The position numbers and the translations under genes are program-made. Below, piece by piece: positions 33,251-42,034 of a stretch of DNA of 48,628 bases. The notes below the pieces were generated by a model. That model made no database searches. It saw only the letters and a list, made by a program, of their open reading frames with translations, and had not been told where the DNA came from. The stretch is from JBOHTO01 sp050733695. GTDB taxonomy: Bacteria > Gemmatimonadota > Gemmatimonadetes > Gemmatimonadales > Gemmatimonadaceae. Where the stretch lies: positions 1 through 48,628 of the forward strand of contig JBOHTO010000206.1 in NCBI GenBank assembly GCA_050733695.1. The letters are read 5' to 3'. How positions within the stretch are numbered: position 1 is the first letter of the stretch; every line of letters starts with the position of its first letter.

Positions 33251-33271
33251 TTATGCATACTTAGTGCATAA
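33251..33271 (+). promoter_or_regulatory. Candidate ArgR operator upstream of argG
   Basis: TTATGCA (33251-33257) and TGCATAA (33265-33271) form a perfect 7-base inverted repeat 23 bases before the argG start. It is similar in sequence to the argC box (TGCAT cores). The CATAAT at 33267-33272 could serve as a -10. A TTGACT at 33224-33229 could be a -35 for another start. It is a weaker match to the ARG consensus than the argC site. Confidence 0.5.
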
Positions 33272-33294
33272 TCAATCGCCAAGGGAAAGCGCCC

Positions 33295-34548
33295 ATGCCC
33301 CGCACAATTGTCCTCGCCTATTCCGGCGGTCTCGATACATCGATCATCGTCCCGTGGCTGCGCGAGAACTACGGCGCACGCGTCATCTGCGTCGCGGGAG
33401 ACGTGGGACAGGGACAGGAACTGGAGGGAGTACGCGCCAAGGCCATTGCGTCCGGCGCTGCTGAATGCCACATCGAGGACCTGCGCCACGAGCTGGTAGA
33501 GTCGTTCATCTGGCCCATGCTCCGGGCAGGTGCGATATACGGCCGCAAGTACCTGCTCGGCACCTCCATCGCGCGCCCGCTCATCGCACGCCGTCAGGTC
33601 GACGTCGCACTGTCCGTCGGCGCCGATGCGCTCGCGCACGGCTGCACGGGCAAGGGAAACGACCAGGTGCGCTTCGAGCTCACGTATGCCGCGTTCGCCC
33701 CGGAACTTCCCGTCATAGCGCCATGGCGAGAATGGGATATCCGCAGCCGTGAGGACGCGATCGCATATGCCGAGGAGCGCGGGATTCCTGTTCCCGCGAC
33801 GCGAAGCAACATCTTCTCGCGTGACCGCAATATCTGGCATCTGTCCCATGAAGGCGGCTCCCTGGAAGATCCGGCCATGCCTCCGCCGGCTGATCTGTTC
33901 CAGCTCACGGCCGGTGCCGACGAGGCGCCGGACGAGCCGGAGGACGTAACCATCGGGTTCAGCAGTGGAACGCCTGTCTCCGTGAACGGTGCAACGCTGT
34001 CCCCGGTACGCCTCGTGGAACGGCTCAATGAGATTGGCGGTCGCCATGGTATCGGCCGCATCGACCTCGTGGAGGACCGGCTCGTGGGAATGAAGTCGCG
34101 CGGTATCTATGAGACACCGGGCGGAACGCTCCTCTACACGGCTCACAGCGAACTGGAGCAGCTCGTGCTCGACCGCCGTACTCTCGCCGCGAAGGATGTA
34201 ATCGCCCCACGTTACGCCGACCTGGTCTACGAGGGGCGTTGGTGGACCACCGAGCGCGAAGCGTACGATGCGTTCGTCAGTACCACACAGCAGCAGGTGA
34301 GCGGAAGTGTCAGCCTGCGGCTGAACAGGGGGACAGTGACGATCGTTGCGCGCAGGAGTCCCAACGCGCTCTATGACGAGCGTTTCGTGACCTTCGGAGA
34401 GGATGCCGTCTACGAGCAGGGAGATGCAGCCGGATTCATCCGGCTGTACAGCCTGTCGCAGCGGGTTCGCGCCATCAAGGATCGTGAGAGTGCGGAATCG
34501 CAGGCAGCCAGCCAGGAGGACACTCCACGGACGCTCGCGATAGCGTGA
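33295..34548 (+). CDS. argG: Argininosuccinate synthase
   Basis: 417 residues, normal length. It joins citrulline and aspartate using ATP. Seen are the P-loop-type VLAYSGGLDTSI, ARPLIARRQ, HGCTGKGNDQVRFE and GIYETPGGTLLYTAH. It is cytoplasmic. It precedes argH with the GTGA overlap. A weak AAGGGAAAG site precedes the ATG. An ARG-box-like palindrome lies upstream. Confidence 0.96.
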   Translation: MPRTIVLAYSGGLDTSIIVPWLRENYGARVICVAGDVGQGQELEGVRAKAIASGAAECHIEDLRHELVESFIWPMLRAGAIYGRKYLLGTSIARPLIARRQVDVALSVGADALAHGCTGKGNDQVRFELTYAAFAPELPVIAPWREWDIRSREDAIAYAEERGIPVPATRSNIFSRDRNIWHLSHEGGSLEDPAMPPPADLFQLTAGADEAPDEPEDVTIGFSSGTPVSVNGATLSPVRLVERLNEIGGRHGIGRIDLVEDRLVGMKSRGIYETPGGTLLYTAHSELEQLVLDRRTLAAKDVIAPRYADLVYEGRWWTTEREAYDAFVSTTQQQVSGSVSLRLNRGTVTIVARRSPNALYDERFVTFGEDAVYEQGDAAGFIRLYSLSQRVRAIKDRESAESQAASQEDTPRTLAIA

Positions 34549-35990
34549 AGCCGCTCTCCGATGAGCCGGCATCCGGACACAGACTCTGGGGCGGCCGGTT
34601 TGCGGGCAGCAGTGCTTCGACGTTCGACGCGCTCAACAGCTCGATCGCTGTCGATTTCCGACTCTGGCCATTCGACATCCGGCTCTCCAGGGCCTGGGCA
34701 GTCGCACTCTGGAACGCAGGCGTTCTTACGCTCGAGGAGAGCAGCACCATCGAGGCGGGCCTTGATGCGGTTGCGACACGCATAGCAGGAGGAGAAAGTC
34801 CCGCCGCCTCGGATGAGGACGTCCACACCATGATCGACCGGCTGCTGCACGCCGCGATCGGCGATGTGGCGGGCAAGCTGCACACGGGTCGCAGCCGTAA
34901 CGACCAGGTCGCGACGGCAACTCGCCTCTGGACAATGGACGCATGCACGCAGCTCGACGATGCCATTCGCGAGCTGCAGCGCGTGGTGCTCGCCCGCGCC
35001 GAGTCACTCGGCGACGCGATCATGCCATCGTATACGCATCTTCAGCGAGCCCAACCCGTGGCCGCTGCCCACTGGATGCTCGGCCACTTCTGGCCACTCG
35101 ATCGCGACCGCGAACGGCTTGCCGCCGCAGCTCGTGGCGCCGCGGTGCTTCCACTCGGCGCCGGTGCCATTGCGGGTTGTGCATATCCCGTCTCGCGCGT
35201 GCTGCTGCAGGGAAGCCTCGGCTTCTCTTCACTGTCCCGAAACAGCATGGACGCCGTGAGCGATCGGGACTTCATCGCGGAAGTGCTGTTCGCGGTTGCG
35301 CTGCTCGGGGTCCATCTCTCCCGCCTGGCCGAAGATCTCATCCTCTTCGGATCGAGCGAGTTCAGCTTCGTCCGATTCGGCGATGCGTACAGCAGTGGAT
35401 CGAGCATGATGCCCCAGAAGCGCAACCCGGATGCCATGGAGCTCGCACGTGCCTCGGCCGGGCGTTCAATCGGGGCGCTCGCTGCGCTTCTGGCGACGCT
35501 CAAGGGTCTTCCGAGCGGCTACAACAAGGATCTCCAGGAGGACAAGCGCGCCCTGTTCGATGTGGTGGATGCGATGCTACTCGTGCTTCCTGCGGTGGCC
35601 GGGACGCTTGGCGAACTGCGGTTCGGCACGGATCGCATGCGCGAAGCGGTGTCGAGCACGATGATGGCCACCGACCTCGCCGATTACCTCGCCAGACGCG
35701 GTGTGACTTTCAGGGACGCCCACGCAGCGGTGGGGATGCTCGTGAGAAAATGCGAGGAGGACCGTTGCGAGCTGGATGCATTGCCCCTTGAGGCGTTCAC
35801 GGCAGTGCATCCGTTGTTCCGGCCCGATGTCTTCGAAACGCTGTCAGCCGCTGCGTCTGTCGCGTTGCGCGATGTCGATGGCGGCACCGGTCCGAACGCG
35901 GTGCGGAAGCAGCTCGAAGCCGCACACGGCTCGCTCCGCTCGGCAAGTGAAGCCGCACGCAACACCGACCTGCAGTTGCGCGCGGGGTAG
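34545..35990 (+). CDS. argH: Argininosuccinate lyase
   Basis: 481 residues from GTG overlapping the argG stop. It releases arginine and fumarate from argininosuccinate. Signatures are LWGGRFAGSSAST at the N-terminus, TGRSRNDQVATATRLW, THLQRAQPVAAAHW and the fumarase-superfamily loop GSSMMPQKRNPDAMEL. This ends the argG-argH operon; argF, argJ/argE and carAB are not in the window. The transporter gene that follows is convergent, 90 bases away. Confidence 0.96.
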   Translation: MKPLSDEPASGHRLWGGRFAGSSASTFDALNSSIAVDFRLWPFDIRLSRAWAVALWNAGVLTLEESSTIEAGLDAVATRIAGGESPAASDEDVHTMIDRLLHAAIGDVAGKLHTGRSRNDQVATATRLWTMDACTQLDDAIRELQRVVLARAESLGDAIMPSYTHLQRAQPVAAAHWMLGHFWPLDRDRERLAAAARGAAVLPLGAGAIAGCAYPVSRVLLQGSLGFSSLSRNSMDAVSDRDFIAEVLFAVALLGVHLSRLAEDLILFGSSEFSFVRFGDAYSSGSSMMPQKRNPDAMELARASAGRSIGALAALLATLKGLPSGYNKDLQEDKRALFDVVDAMLLVLPAVAGTLGELRFGTDRMREAVSSTMMATDLADYLARRGVTFRDAHAAVGMLVRKCEEDRCELDALPLEAFTAVHPLFRPDVFETLSAAASVALRDVDGGTGPNAVRKQLEAAHGSLRSASEAARNTDLQLRAG

Positions 35991-36080
35991 GGCACCGACG
36001 GACCAGGCTATCAAGTTCGCTTTCCCCGTCCTGGACGCAGAGTGTAGCAGCTACGACCCGGGATGCATCGGATCGGTTTG

Positions 36081-37319
36081 TCAGGCAAGCGCACCCGCTA
36101 CCAGGCGGATCCCAAGCAGCAGTGTCAGGACCACGACTGTGGACCCCAGCGCATTGGCGACCCAGCCATTCGCAGCGGCTCCGAGCGTCCGCCGATCGTT
36201 CATCACGATCATAAGGAAAACGGCGACGGCAGGGAGGAGGAGTCCGTTCGCCACCTGCGCGAACAGAATCGCGGAAACGGGTCGCACGTCTGCCATCGCG
36301 AATGCTGTCCCGGTGAGGAGAACTGCACCCCATATGGTTCGCAAGCGTGCCGCCCGGAGGTCTATCGTCCACCCGAATGCTCCCGCCAGCGCGTAGGCCG
36401 CGGCGACCGGCGCGGTTATCGCCGAAGTGGCACCAGCGGCAAAGAGCCCCGCTGCGAACACGATCGTCGCCCATCGCCCCAGCATGGGCTCGAGCTGGAT
36501 TGCCATGCTGGCGGCATCGGTAATCGACGCACCCTGCTGCACGGCCGCGGTGACCACGATTGCCATCGAGACTATTCCGCCCAGTCCGATCGCAATCACA
36601 AGATCAGCGCGGGCCACACCGAGTTCCCCTGCGTCCCTCCATCGCTCGCGCGCGGAGCTCGCATGCAGAAACAGATTGTAGGGGACAATCGTCGTGCCGA
36701 TGAGGCCGAGCACGACAACAGGGTCGCCTGTGGGCAGGGAGGGAACGAACACTCCTTCGAGGATTGGCCCGAGGTTGTCCGCCACCGCGACCGCTGTCAC
36801 CAGAAAGGCTACCGACATTGCAATCACGAGGGCGACGAGCACGCGCTCCATCACGCGGTAGCTCCCGGTCCAGAGTACGCCGCCCGCTGCAACGGTGACA
36901 GCCATGACCCAGACGCCGAGCGATGGAGCGATGTCGCGACCACCAGCCACCGCCTCGGCGATCAGCTCGATACCGAGTGCCGCTCCCAGAAGATTCCCGG
37001 TCTCGTACGCCGCATTGCCAACGCCGATCGCCCCGACGACGAGCAGGATCGCGACGAGTCGGAGCGACCGCTGATCGGGACGGTCGAAACGCCTGCGGAT
37101 TGCCTCACCCAGACCAAGACGGCCCACTACGCCGAGACGGGCTGACATCTCCTGCAGGATGATGGTACCGAGTGTGGCGAAGGCGAGTGCCCAGAGAAGG
37201 GCATATCCGAAGCGCACGCCGGCGAGCGTGCACGTGGTGACCGTGCCCGGCCCAATGAACGCCGCGGCCACGATGGCACCAGGCCCGAACTTCGGAGCTT
37301 TCACCGGCCAGGCACGCAT
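36081..37319 (-). CDS. NRAMP-family transporter with altered metal-site motifs
   Basis: 412 residues, about 11 membrane spans. The overall NRAMP pattern is clear (AAFIGPGTVTTCTLAGVRFGYALLWAL, TIVPYNLFLHASSARERW). The metal-binding motif of span 1, normally DPGN, reads GPGTV, and the span 6 motif, normally MPHN, reads VPYN. The aspartate and methionine that bind manganese or iron are therefore gone, so transport of Mn/Fe is doubtful. It may be an NRAMP-related protein with another cation substrate. The gene stands alone, convergent with argH. Confidence 0.85.
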   Translation of the reverse strand: MRAWPVKAPKFGPGAIVAAAFIGPGTVTTCTLAGVRFGYALLWALAFATLGTIILQEMSARLGVVGRLGLGEAIRRRFDRPDQRSLRLVAILLVVGAIGVGNAAYETGNLLGAALGIELIAEAVAGGRDIAPSLGVWVMAVTVAAGGVLWTGSYRVMERVLVALVIAMSVAFLVTAVAVADNLGPILEGVFVPSLPTGDPVVVLGLIGTTIVPYNLFLHASSARERWRDAGELGVARADLVIAIGLGGIVSMAIVVTAAVQQGASITDAASMAIQLEPMLGRWATIVFAAGLFAAGATSAITAPVAAAYALAGAFGWTIDLRAARLRTIWGAVLLTGTAFAMADVRPVSAILFAQVANGLLLPAVAVFLMIVMNDRRTLGAAANGWVANALGSTVVVLTLLLGIRLVAGALA

Positions 37320-37345
37320 CCACGTACCCGGCGCACCCGCCGTTC

Positions 37346-37876
37346 CTAGAAGCGCACGCCGAAAGAGACCGGAACGAGCATCGGGTCCGGCCCCGGGGAT
37401 AGGATGTAATGCAGGCGCGCCTCCCCGAACATCGTCACACCGCCCAGTTCCAGCTCCAGCCCTGCACCACCGTTGAAGCCGGAATAGGTGGTCGCATCGT
37501 TGTCGGCCACAGTGATGTTGTAACCGCCGATTCCAGCGAGCACATAAATCCCAAGCCGCGCAATGTCCAGCGGGTAGACAACGTTCCCGACGAGGCCAAG
37601 CATCCTCGTGTCACCACCGTTCCCGCTGATGCCGAGCTGCATCCAGAGGACATCGACCCTCGGCGTCAAGGGCACGCCGCTGATCGGGAACTGCAAGGCA
37701 CCCAGGATGTTGAATCCCGTCTCGGACCCGGCGTCCTTCAGATCGCCCACGGGGATCGCAGGACCAACGGCCACGGATATGGCGATCCCCGCTGGCAGTT
37801 GTGCGTGGAGTGCTATCGCTGGCAGGGTTACGAGTGCCGATGCCGCGAGGCCCGCTTTCATCACGATCTTGAGCAA
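37346..37876 (-). CDS. Outer-membrane beta-barrel-like protein A
   Basis: 176 residues with a signal peptide (MKAGLAASALVTLPAIALHAQ). The mature part has alternating amphipathic strands (IAISVAVGPAIPVGDLKD, LTPRVDVLWMQLG, GVTMFGEARLHYIL) and ends in GVRF, a C-terminal phenylalanine as in BAM-inserted barrels. It is similar to its neighbour (37921-38541) in GDLKD/GDLDD, ETGFNI, the strand pattern and the ending, so the two arose by tandem duplication. Function unknown. Confidence 0.75.
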   Translation of the reverse strand: MLKIVMKAGLAASALVTLPAIALHAQLPAGIAISVAVGPAIPVGDLKDAGSETGFNILGALQFPISGVPLTPRVDVLWMQLGISGNGGDTRMLGLVGNVVYPLDIARLGIYVLAGIGGYNITVADNDATTYSGFNGGAGLELELGGVTMFGEARLHYILSPGPDPMLVPVSFGVRF

Positions 37877-37920
37877 GCTACGTCTCCGATTCAGTAGGGC
37901 GCGACGAGAGGCATTGCCGG

Positions 37921-38541
37921 TCAGAACCTGATACCTACCGAGATCGGTAGTATCTGCATCGACTCGCCCTCGGTGAAAATGTGGTGAAAACGTACCTCGG
38001 CGAACGTCGTCAGCCCGGTGAGCAATAGCTCGAGCCCCGCACCGGCATTGATACCAACCTCATGCTGCGTCTCCGCACCGGCCGCGCGCACGTTGTAGTA
38101 GCCCCCGCCGCCCATCAGATACGGCCTGAGCCCGATACCCGACATGGCATACTTGAAGTTCCCAGTGACAGAGACGAGGCGGAGGCCGTCGTCCGGATCG
38201 CCGAGAAAGCCGGGGGGAATGATACCCCCATCGAACTCGTAATCGAGCTGACTCCACATGGCATCTATCCGGAAGCTGAGCGGCACAAGCGGGGCGCCGA
38301 TTTCTGCGATGCCCGCGATGTTGAAGCCGGTCTCGACGCCGTTATCGTCGAGGTCGCCGAGGGGAAGCGTTGCACCACCCATGATTCCGATCGAAACAGA
38401 CCTCTGGGCATGGGCTTCGGAGGCGGCAGTGGCGAAGGCGATCAGCAACAGAGGGAGGATAGACGTGAGCCTGCTGCGCCCGGTCCCCCGGAGCATTCGG
38501 CGGAACAGATCGAGGCGCGCCAGTAAATATTCTGCTGACAT
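37921..38541 (-). CDS. Outer-membrane beta-barrel-like protein B
   Basis: 206 residues. The ATG at 38541 has GGGAGG 11 bases upstream. The signal segment SILPLLLIAFATAASEAHAQ starts about residue 24, so the leader is long. The mature part repeats the pattern of its neighbour: VSIGIMGGATLPLGDLDDNGVETGFNI, FRIDAMWSQL, TTFAEVRFHHIFTEG and final VGIRF. It probably forms a small outer-membrane barrel. It is divergent from the HTH-like gene, which may regulate it. Confidence 0.75.
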   Translation of the reverse strand: MSAEYLLARLDLFRRMLRGTGRSRLTSILPLLLIAFATAASEAHAQRSVSIGIMGGATLPLGDLDDNGVETGFNIAGIAEIGAPLVPLSFRIDAMWSQLDYEFDGGIIPPGFLGDPDDGLRLVSVTGNFKYAMSGIGLRPYLMGGGGYYNVRAAGAETQHEVGINAGAGLELLLTGLTTFAEVRFHHIFTEGESMQILPISVGIRF

Positions 38542-38594
38542 AGTATATTTAACCTCCCGTGCTGATGGTTGCGATATAAAACGCGCGTACCTAG

Positions 38595-38600
38595 TATAAT
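38595..38600 (+). promoter_or_regulatory. -10 element of a candidate leaderless promoter
   Basis: A perfect TATAAT lies only 5 bases before the ATG at 38606, and no ribosome binding site fits between them, so the mRNA probably starts at the start codon. A possible -35 TTGCGA is at 38569-38574, with a long 20-base spacer. The 64-base divergent gap is strikingly AT-rich compared with the surroundings. Confidence 0.5.
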
Positions 38601-38605
38601 TACTT

Positions 38606-38998
38606 ATGAGGGCCTACGACCTCGCGGCCGCGGCTGGGGCGCTCAACGTTGACCGCAAGTGGCTCAGCAACCTGCTTTCACACCACCACGTTGCCGATGT
38701 GCCGCGCCTTCGCCAAGGCGTGCTGCGCCGCATTCCACCTCGCGCCATCCTTACCCTCGAAATCGCGATACACCTCATTCGCGGACTCGGTATACCCATC
38801 GTATCAGCGCTCGATCTTGCCGAGCGGCTCCGGGAGGCAGACGACCATTCGATCCCGATCGGCCCGGGTATTCGCCTGACCATGGACACTACGAGCATCG
38901 AAGCCGGCCTGGACCGGCGGCTGCGCGAGGCGGCAGAGAGCGCCGTACCACCACGTCGCGGGCGTCCTCCACGGCACCGCCCTTCGCGGCTACCATAG
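38606..38998 (+). CDS. Small HTH-like protein
   Basis: 130 residues. The N-terminal part, MRAYDLAAAAGALNVDRKWLSNLLSHH, reads like a helix-turn-helix (first helix, turn at GALN, recognition helix KWLSNLL). It continues with two long helices and a basic, proline-rich tail (PPRRGRPPRHRPSRLP). It has no signal or membrane span. Its position, divergent from the barrel genes across a short AT-rich promoter region, suggests a local regulator, but the family is not recognised. The mRNA is probably leaderless. Confidence 0.55.
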   Translation: MRAYDLAAAAGALNVDRKWLSNLLSHHHVADVPRLRQGVLRRIPPRAILTLEIAIHLIRGLGIPIVSALDLAERLREADDHSIPIGPGIRLTMDTTSIEAGLDRRLREAAESAVPPRRGRPPRHRPSRLP

Positions 38999-39019
38999 CC
39001 GAGCAGAGTCTTGCGGACC

Positions 39020-39075
39020 TCCGTTTGTGCGAGTCCGCTTGTGCGAGTCCGCTTGTGAGAGTCCGCTTGTGAGAG
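39020..39075 (+). repeat. Four 14-base tandem repeats
   Basis: The unit tccg(c/t)ttgtg(c/a)gag occurs four times back to back (39020-39033, 39034-39047, 39048-39061, 39062-39075). It lies after the HTH-like gene. The gap 38999-39204 holds no gene, only this repeat and the cold-shock gene terminator. Confidence 0.85.
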
Positions 39076-39106
39076 CCCGTGCCTTCGGGAAGATCTCGAA
39101 GAACCG

Positions 39107-39149
39107 AAAAAAGCACAGCCGGGCACCATCACTGCGGAAGGTGCCCGGC
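39107..39149 (-). terminator. Rho-independent terminator of the cold-shock gene
   Basis: A 10-base perfect stem (GCCGGGCACC 39118-39127 with GGTGCCCGGC 39140-39149) is followed on the minus strand by TGTGC and six T (39112-39107). It lies 55 bases after the cold-shock gene stop. Confidence 0.85.
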
Positions 39150-39204
39150 ACCCGGCCTGCCGGAGCAGGAATCGGCCGATGCGAGTCCGGCGCGAGGCTG
39201 GTCC

Positions 39205-39420
39205 TCAGCCCGTGCCGGCCCTGGATACGTTCTCCGCCGCTGGTCCCTTCTGCCCCTGAACAACGTCGAACTCCACAGCGTCGCCTTCCGCAAGGGACTT
39301 GAAGCCATCACCCTGTATGGCGCTGTAGTGAACGAAGCAGTCCTTCGCCCCGTCGTCGGGGGTGATGAATCCGAAACCCTTCGCATCGTTGAACCATTTC
39401 ACCTTTCCTGTCGCACGCAT
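39205..39420 (-). CDS. Cold-shock domain protein
   Basis: 71 residues. A single OB-fold cold-shock domain with RNP1 (KGFGFI), RNP2 (CFVHYSAI) and the start ATGKVKWFNDAKG. It binds single-stranded RNA/DNA and keeps RNA unfolded at low temperature or in rapid growth. The ATG at 39420 is chosen because CAGGAG lies 8 bases upstream. The gene is monocistronic with its own terminator. Confidence 0.95.
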   Translation of the reverse strand: MRATGKVKWFNDAKGFGFITPDDGAKDCFVHYSAIQGDGFKSLAEGDAVEFDVVQGQKGPAAENVSRAGTG

Positions 39421-39611
39421 TTTCCCCACTCCTGAGAATGACTGATAGGCCAGGTACAACCACTGCGCGCGAATATAGGCATGCCTCGATCGGACGACAA
39501 TAGCCAGAGCCTGCCTTCACGACAATCCTCTGGTCGTGGTTGGCCCCGCTACTGGGCCGGTGCGGCTTGTAAGACCTGAACCAGATCCGGGAAAGCGCTT
39601 ACCTTTACCCC

Positions 39612-40847
39612 GTGCCTCTCGCCTCTCGCAGACCGACCGCAACGGCCGTAGTGGGCGGTGTACCGATTGGATCTGACCACCCGCTGGTCATCCAGTCGAT
39701 GACGAACACCGACACGGCCGACGCCGCATCGACAGCTGACCAGGTTCGAGCCCTCGCGCATGCCGGCTCGCAGCTCGTTCGCATCACCGTCAACAACGAC
39801 GCGGCCGCGGCTGCCATTTCGGAGATCGCCACACGGCTGGTGGACATGGGTGCGATCGTGCCGCTCGTCGGTGATTTTCATTACAACGGACATCTGCTGC
39901 TGGCCCGGCACCGCGACTGCGCCAGTACACTGGCGAAGTATCGCATCAACCCGGGCAACGTCGGTGGCAAACGGCGCGATGAGAACTTTCGAACGATCGT
40001 CGAGATCGCGGTCGCGAACGGAAAGCCCGTACGCATCGGCGTGAACTGGGGGTCGCTCGATCAGGACCTTCTCACGTCGATGATGGACGCGAACGCCCGG
40101 CGCGACGAGCCGCATGATGCCCGCGACGTCTACATCGAGGCAATGATCGAGAGCGCACTCCGATCAGCCGCACTCGCCGAAGAGGTTGGCCTGCCTCACA
40201 ACCAGATCCTGATATCGGCGAAAGTCTCCGGCGTCCCTGATCTGGTCGATGTATACCGCCGCCTCGGCGCGCGCTGCGACTATCCACTGCACCTCGGCTT
40301 GACCGAGGCGGGCCTCGGGATGAAGGGCATAGTCGCCAGCTCGGCCGGTGTCGCCATTCTGCTCGCCGAGGGGATCGGCGACACGATACGCGTTTCGCTG
40401 ACGCCCCGGCCAGATGGCGATCGGGCCGAGGAAGTTCGCGTCGCGCAGCAGATTCTGCAGTCCCTCGGACTGAGAAGCTTCACTCCGCAGGTCACGGCCT
40501 GCCCGGGCTGCGGACGCACCACTTCCACGCTTTTCCAGCGGATGGCCGAGGACATCCAGCAATACCTGCGCGAACAGATGCCCGTCTGGCGTGAGCAACA
40601 CCCGGGCGTCGAAGAGATGAATGTCGCGGTGATGGGCTGCGTCGTGAATGGGCCGGGTGAATCGAAGCACGCCAATATCGGAATCTCCCTTCCTGGCACG
40701 GCCGAGGATCCACGGGCTCCCGTCTATGTCGATGGCCGGCTGTTCACGACTCTCAAGGGCCAGACCATAGTCCCGGAATTCCTTGGCATCCTGGATCAGT
40801 ACGTCGAACGAAGATACCCGGCACCTTCGGTGATAGCCGGACGCTGA
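39612..40847 (+). CDS. ispG: 4-hydroxy-3-methylbut-2-en-1-yl diphosphate synthase
   Basis: 411 residues from GTG. An iron-sulfur enzyme of the MEP isoprenoid pathway (also called GcpE). The TIM-barrel part starts VVGGVPIGSDHPLVIQSMTNTDT and has YRINPGNVGG and VRIGVNWGSLD. The [4Fe-4S] ligands are in TACPGCGRT and MGCVVNGPGES. It is of the short bacterial type. Its neighbours are unrelated. A 152-base gap before it holds no recognised gene. Confidence 0.95.
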   Translation: MPLASRRPTATAVVGGVPIGSDHPLVIQSMTNTDTADAASTADQVRALAHAGSQLVRITVNNDAAAAAISEIATRLVDMGAIVPLVGDFHYNGHLLLARHRDCASTLAKYRINPGNVGGKRRDENFRTIVEIAVANGKPVRIGVNWGSLDQDLLTSMMDANARRDEPHDARDVYIEAMIESALRSAALAEEVGLPHNQILISAKVSGVPDLVDVYRRLGARCDYPLHLGLTEAGLGMKGIVASSAGVAILLAEGIGDTIRVSLTPRPDGDRAEEVRVAQQILQSLGLRSFTPQVTACPGCGRTTSTLFQRMAEDIQQYLREQMPVWREQHPGVEEMNVAVMGCVVNGPGESKHANIGISLPGTAEDPRAPVYVDGRLFTTLKGQTIVPEFLGILDQYVERRYPAPSVIAGR

Positions 40848-40877
40848 CCGGCGCTGGTTAGACGGTCCGGCGGCGAC

Positions 40878-41528
40878 TCAGACGCTGCGATCGTGCCCTG
40901 CTGTTCTGCTCTCGCCATCGGATCCGGCGTAGGCTTCGAGCGCTCCAACCACACGCTCGAGCTCAGCCATTATGGGCGCGCCGAACCCGATGTCCCGCAG
41001 TCGTTCGTACACGCGCCGGTACCAGCGGATTGTTTCCTCACGCCCCACCCTGAATCGTGTCCATACTGATTCCGGGAACAACGTTCGTCTGATGTCCGCC
41101 AGGATCGAGCTGCCGTTGTGCAGCTTGTCCGCAGCACACACCCAGCGACCCTGTTCGTTGGCGTCCGCCAGCCGGGCGAGATAGTCGGCTTTCCGCTCCT
41201 CCCAGGAGAGCTCGACTTCAGAATCGTCGATGCGGCGTTCCGTGACGGCGAGAACCGTATCCAGGACGTGCTCGCCGAACTTGTCTGCGATTCGCTCCTG
41301 CAGCATGGAACACGTGTATGCCTCGTTCACGCAGTCCTCGACGACATCGTGCAGGATTCCGGCGACTACCGTATCCTCGTCCTGTCCGTAGCGCGTGAGT
41401 ATCACCGCAACATTCGCCGGATGCGTGAGATAGGGAACGCTGGTTCCGCTGCGGACCTGCCTATCGTGATGCTTGGCGGCGAAGGCAAAGGCGTGATTGA
41501 TGCGATCGGAGTAACCGGTGATGTTCAC
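40878..41528 (-). CDS. HD-domain hydrolase (SpoT/MESH1-like)
   Basis: 216 residues. The HD phosphohydrolase motifs are HHDRQVRSGTSVPYLTHPANVA, the metal pair HD in AGILHDVVED, and the later WVCAADKLHNGSSIL. This matches the hydrolase part of RelA/SpoT and small (p)ppGpp hydrolases, with no synthetase or TGS domain. It may degrade (p)ppGpp, but guanosine-polyphosphate use is inferred. Its start overlaps the stop of the methionine-sulfoxide reductase gene by four bases (ATGA). Confidence 0.85.
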   Translation of the reverse strand: MNITGYSDRINHAFAFAAKHHDRQVRSGTSVPYLTHPANVAVILTRYGQDEDTVVAGILHDVVEDCVNEAYTCSMLQERIADKFGEHVLDTVLAVTERRIDDSEVELSWEERKADYLARLADANEQGRWVCAADKLHNGSSILADIRRTLFPESVWTRFRVGREETIRWYRRVYERLRDIGFGAPIMAELERVVGALEAYAGSDGESRTAGHDRSV

Positions 41529-42028
41529 GACGCGGGTTTCCCTACAGCGTAGCGGATTCTTGTCAGCAGCCCCTCGAGCCCCGTGCGATCATCGTCGTTG
41601 AAAGCACGGGGACGATCGGAGTCGATGTCGAGAACGGCCACGAGGTGGTCATCCTCCGCGAACACGGGAACAACGATTTCCGACCTCGCCCGTGCATCAC
41701 ATGCAATGTGTCCGGGGAATATCTCGACGTCATCCACGATGATCGATTCACGCCGCATCGCTGCGGTGCCACAGACACCCTGCCCGAACCCGATTTCCAG
41801 GCAGCCCAGAGAGCCCTGATAGGGGCCGATCCTTAGCAGCTCCGGTTCCACGACGCGATAGAAGCCGGTCCACAGGTGGCCGAAGCTGTGGTGCAGGAGC
41901 GCGCTCACGGTAGCCATGACAGCTACCTCATCTCGCAGACCATCAATCAACGCTTCGAGCTGTATCTCTATCTCGCGATAGGCCGCTGGCCGGGATAGTG
42001 CCCGGAGGTCATTGATCACTTCTGCCAT
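41525..42028 (-). CDS. msrC: Free methionine-(R)-sulfoxide reductase, GAF type
   Basis: 167 residues. A single GAF domain containing the cysteines of the fRMsr family: LGCLEIGFGQGVCGTAAM holds two, and GHIACDARARSEIVVP the resolving one. It reduces free methionine sulfoxide in the cytoplasm. It is first in a short operon with the HD-domain gene (four-base overlap), and the membrane-protein gene ends 6 bases upstream. The length fits the family. Confidence 0.87.
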   Translation of the reverse strand: MAEVINDLRALSRPAAYREIEIQLEALIDGLRDEVAVMATVSALLHHSFGHLWTGFYRVVEPELLRIGPYQGSLGCLEIGFGQGVCGTAAMRRESIIVDDVEIFPGHIACDARARSEIVVPVFAEDDHLVAVLDIDSDRPRAFNDDDRTGLEGLLTRIRYAVGKPAS

Positions 42029-42034
42029 GATCCG

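Noticed and set aside
32830..34572. A 580-residue open frame antisense to argR and argG
   Set aside because: Both argR and argG are unmistakable on the other strand, and the antisense frame has no recognisable domain.
39001..39075. The 14-base repeats as a CRISPR array
   Set aside because: Units are directly adjacent with no spacers and there are no cas genes.
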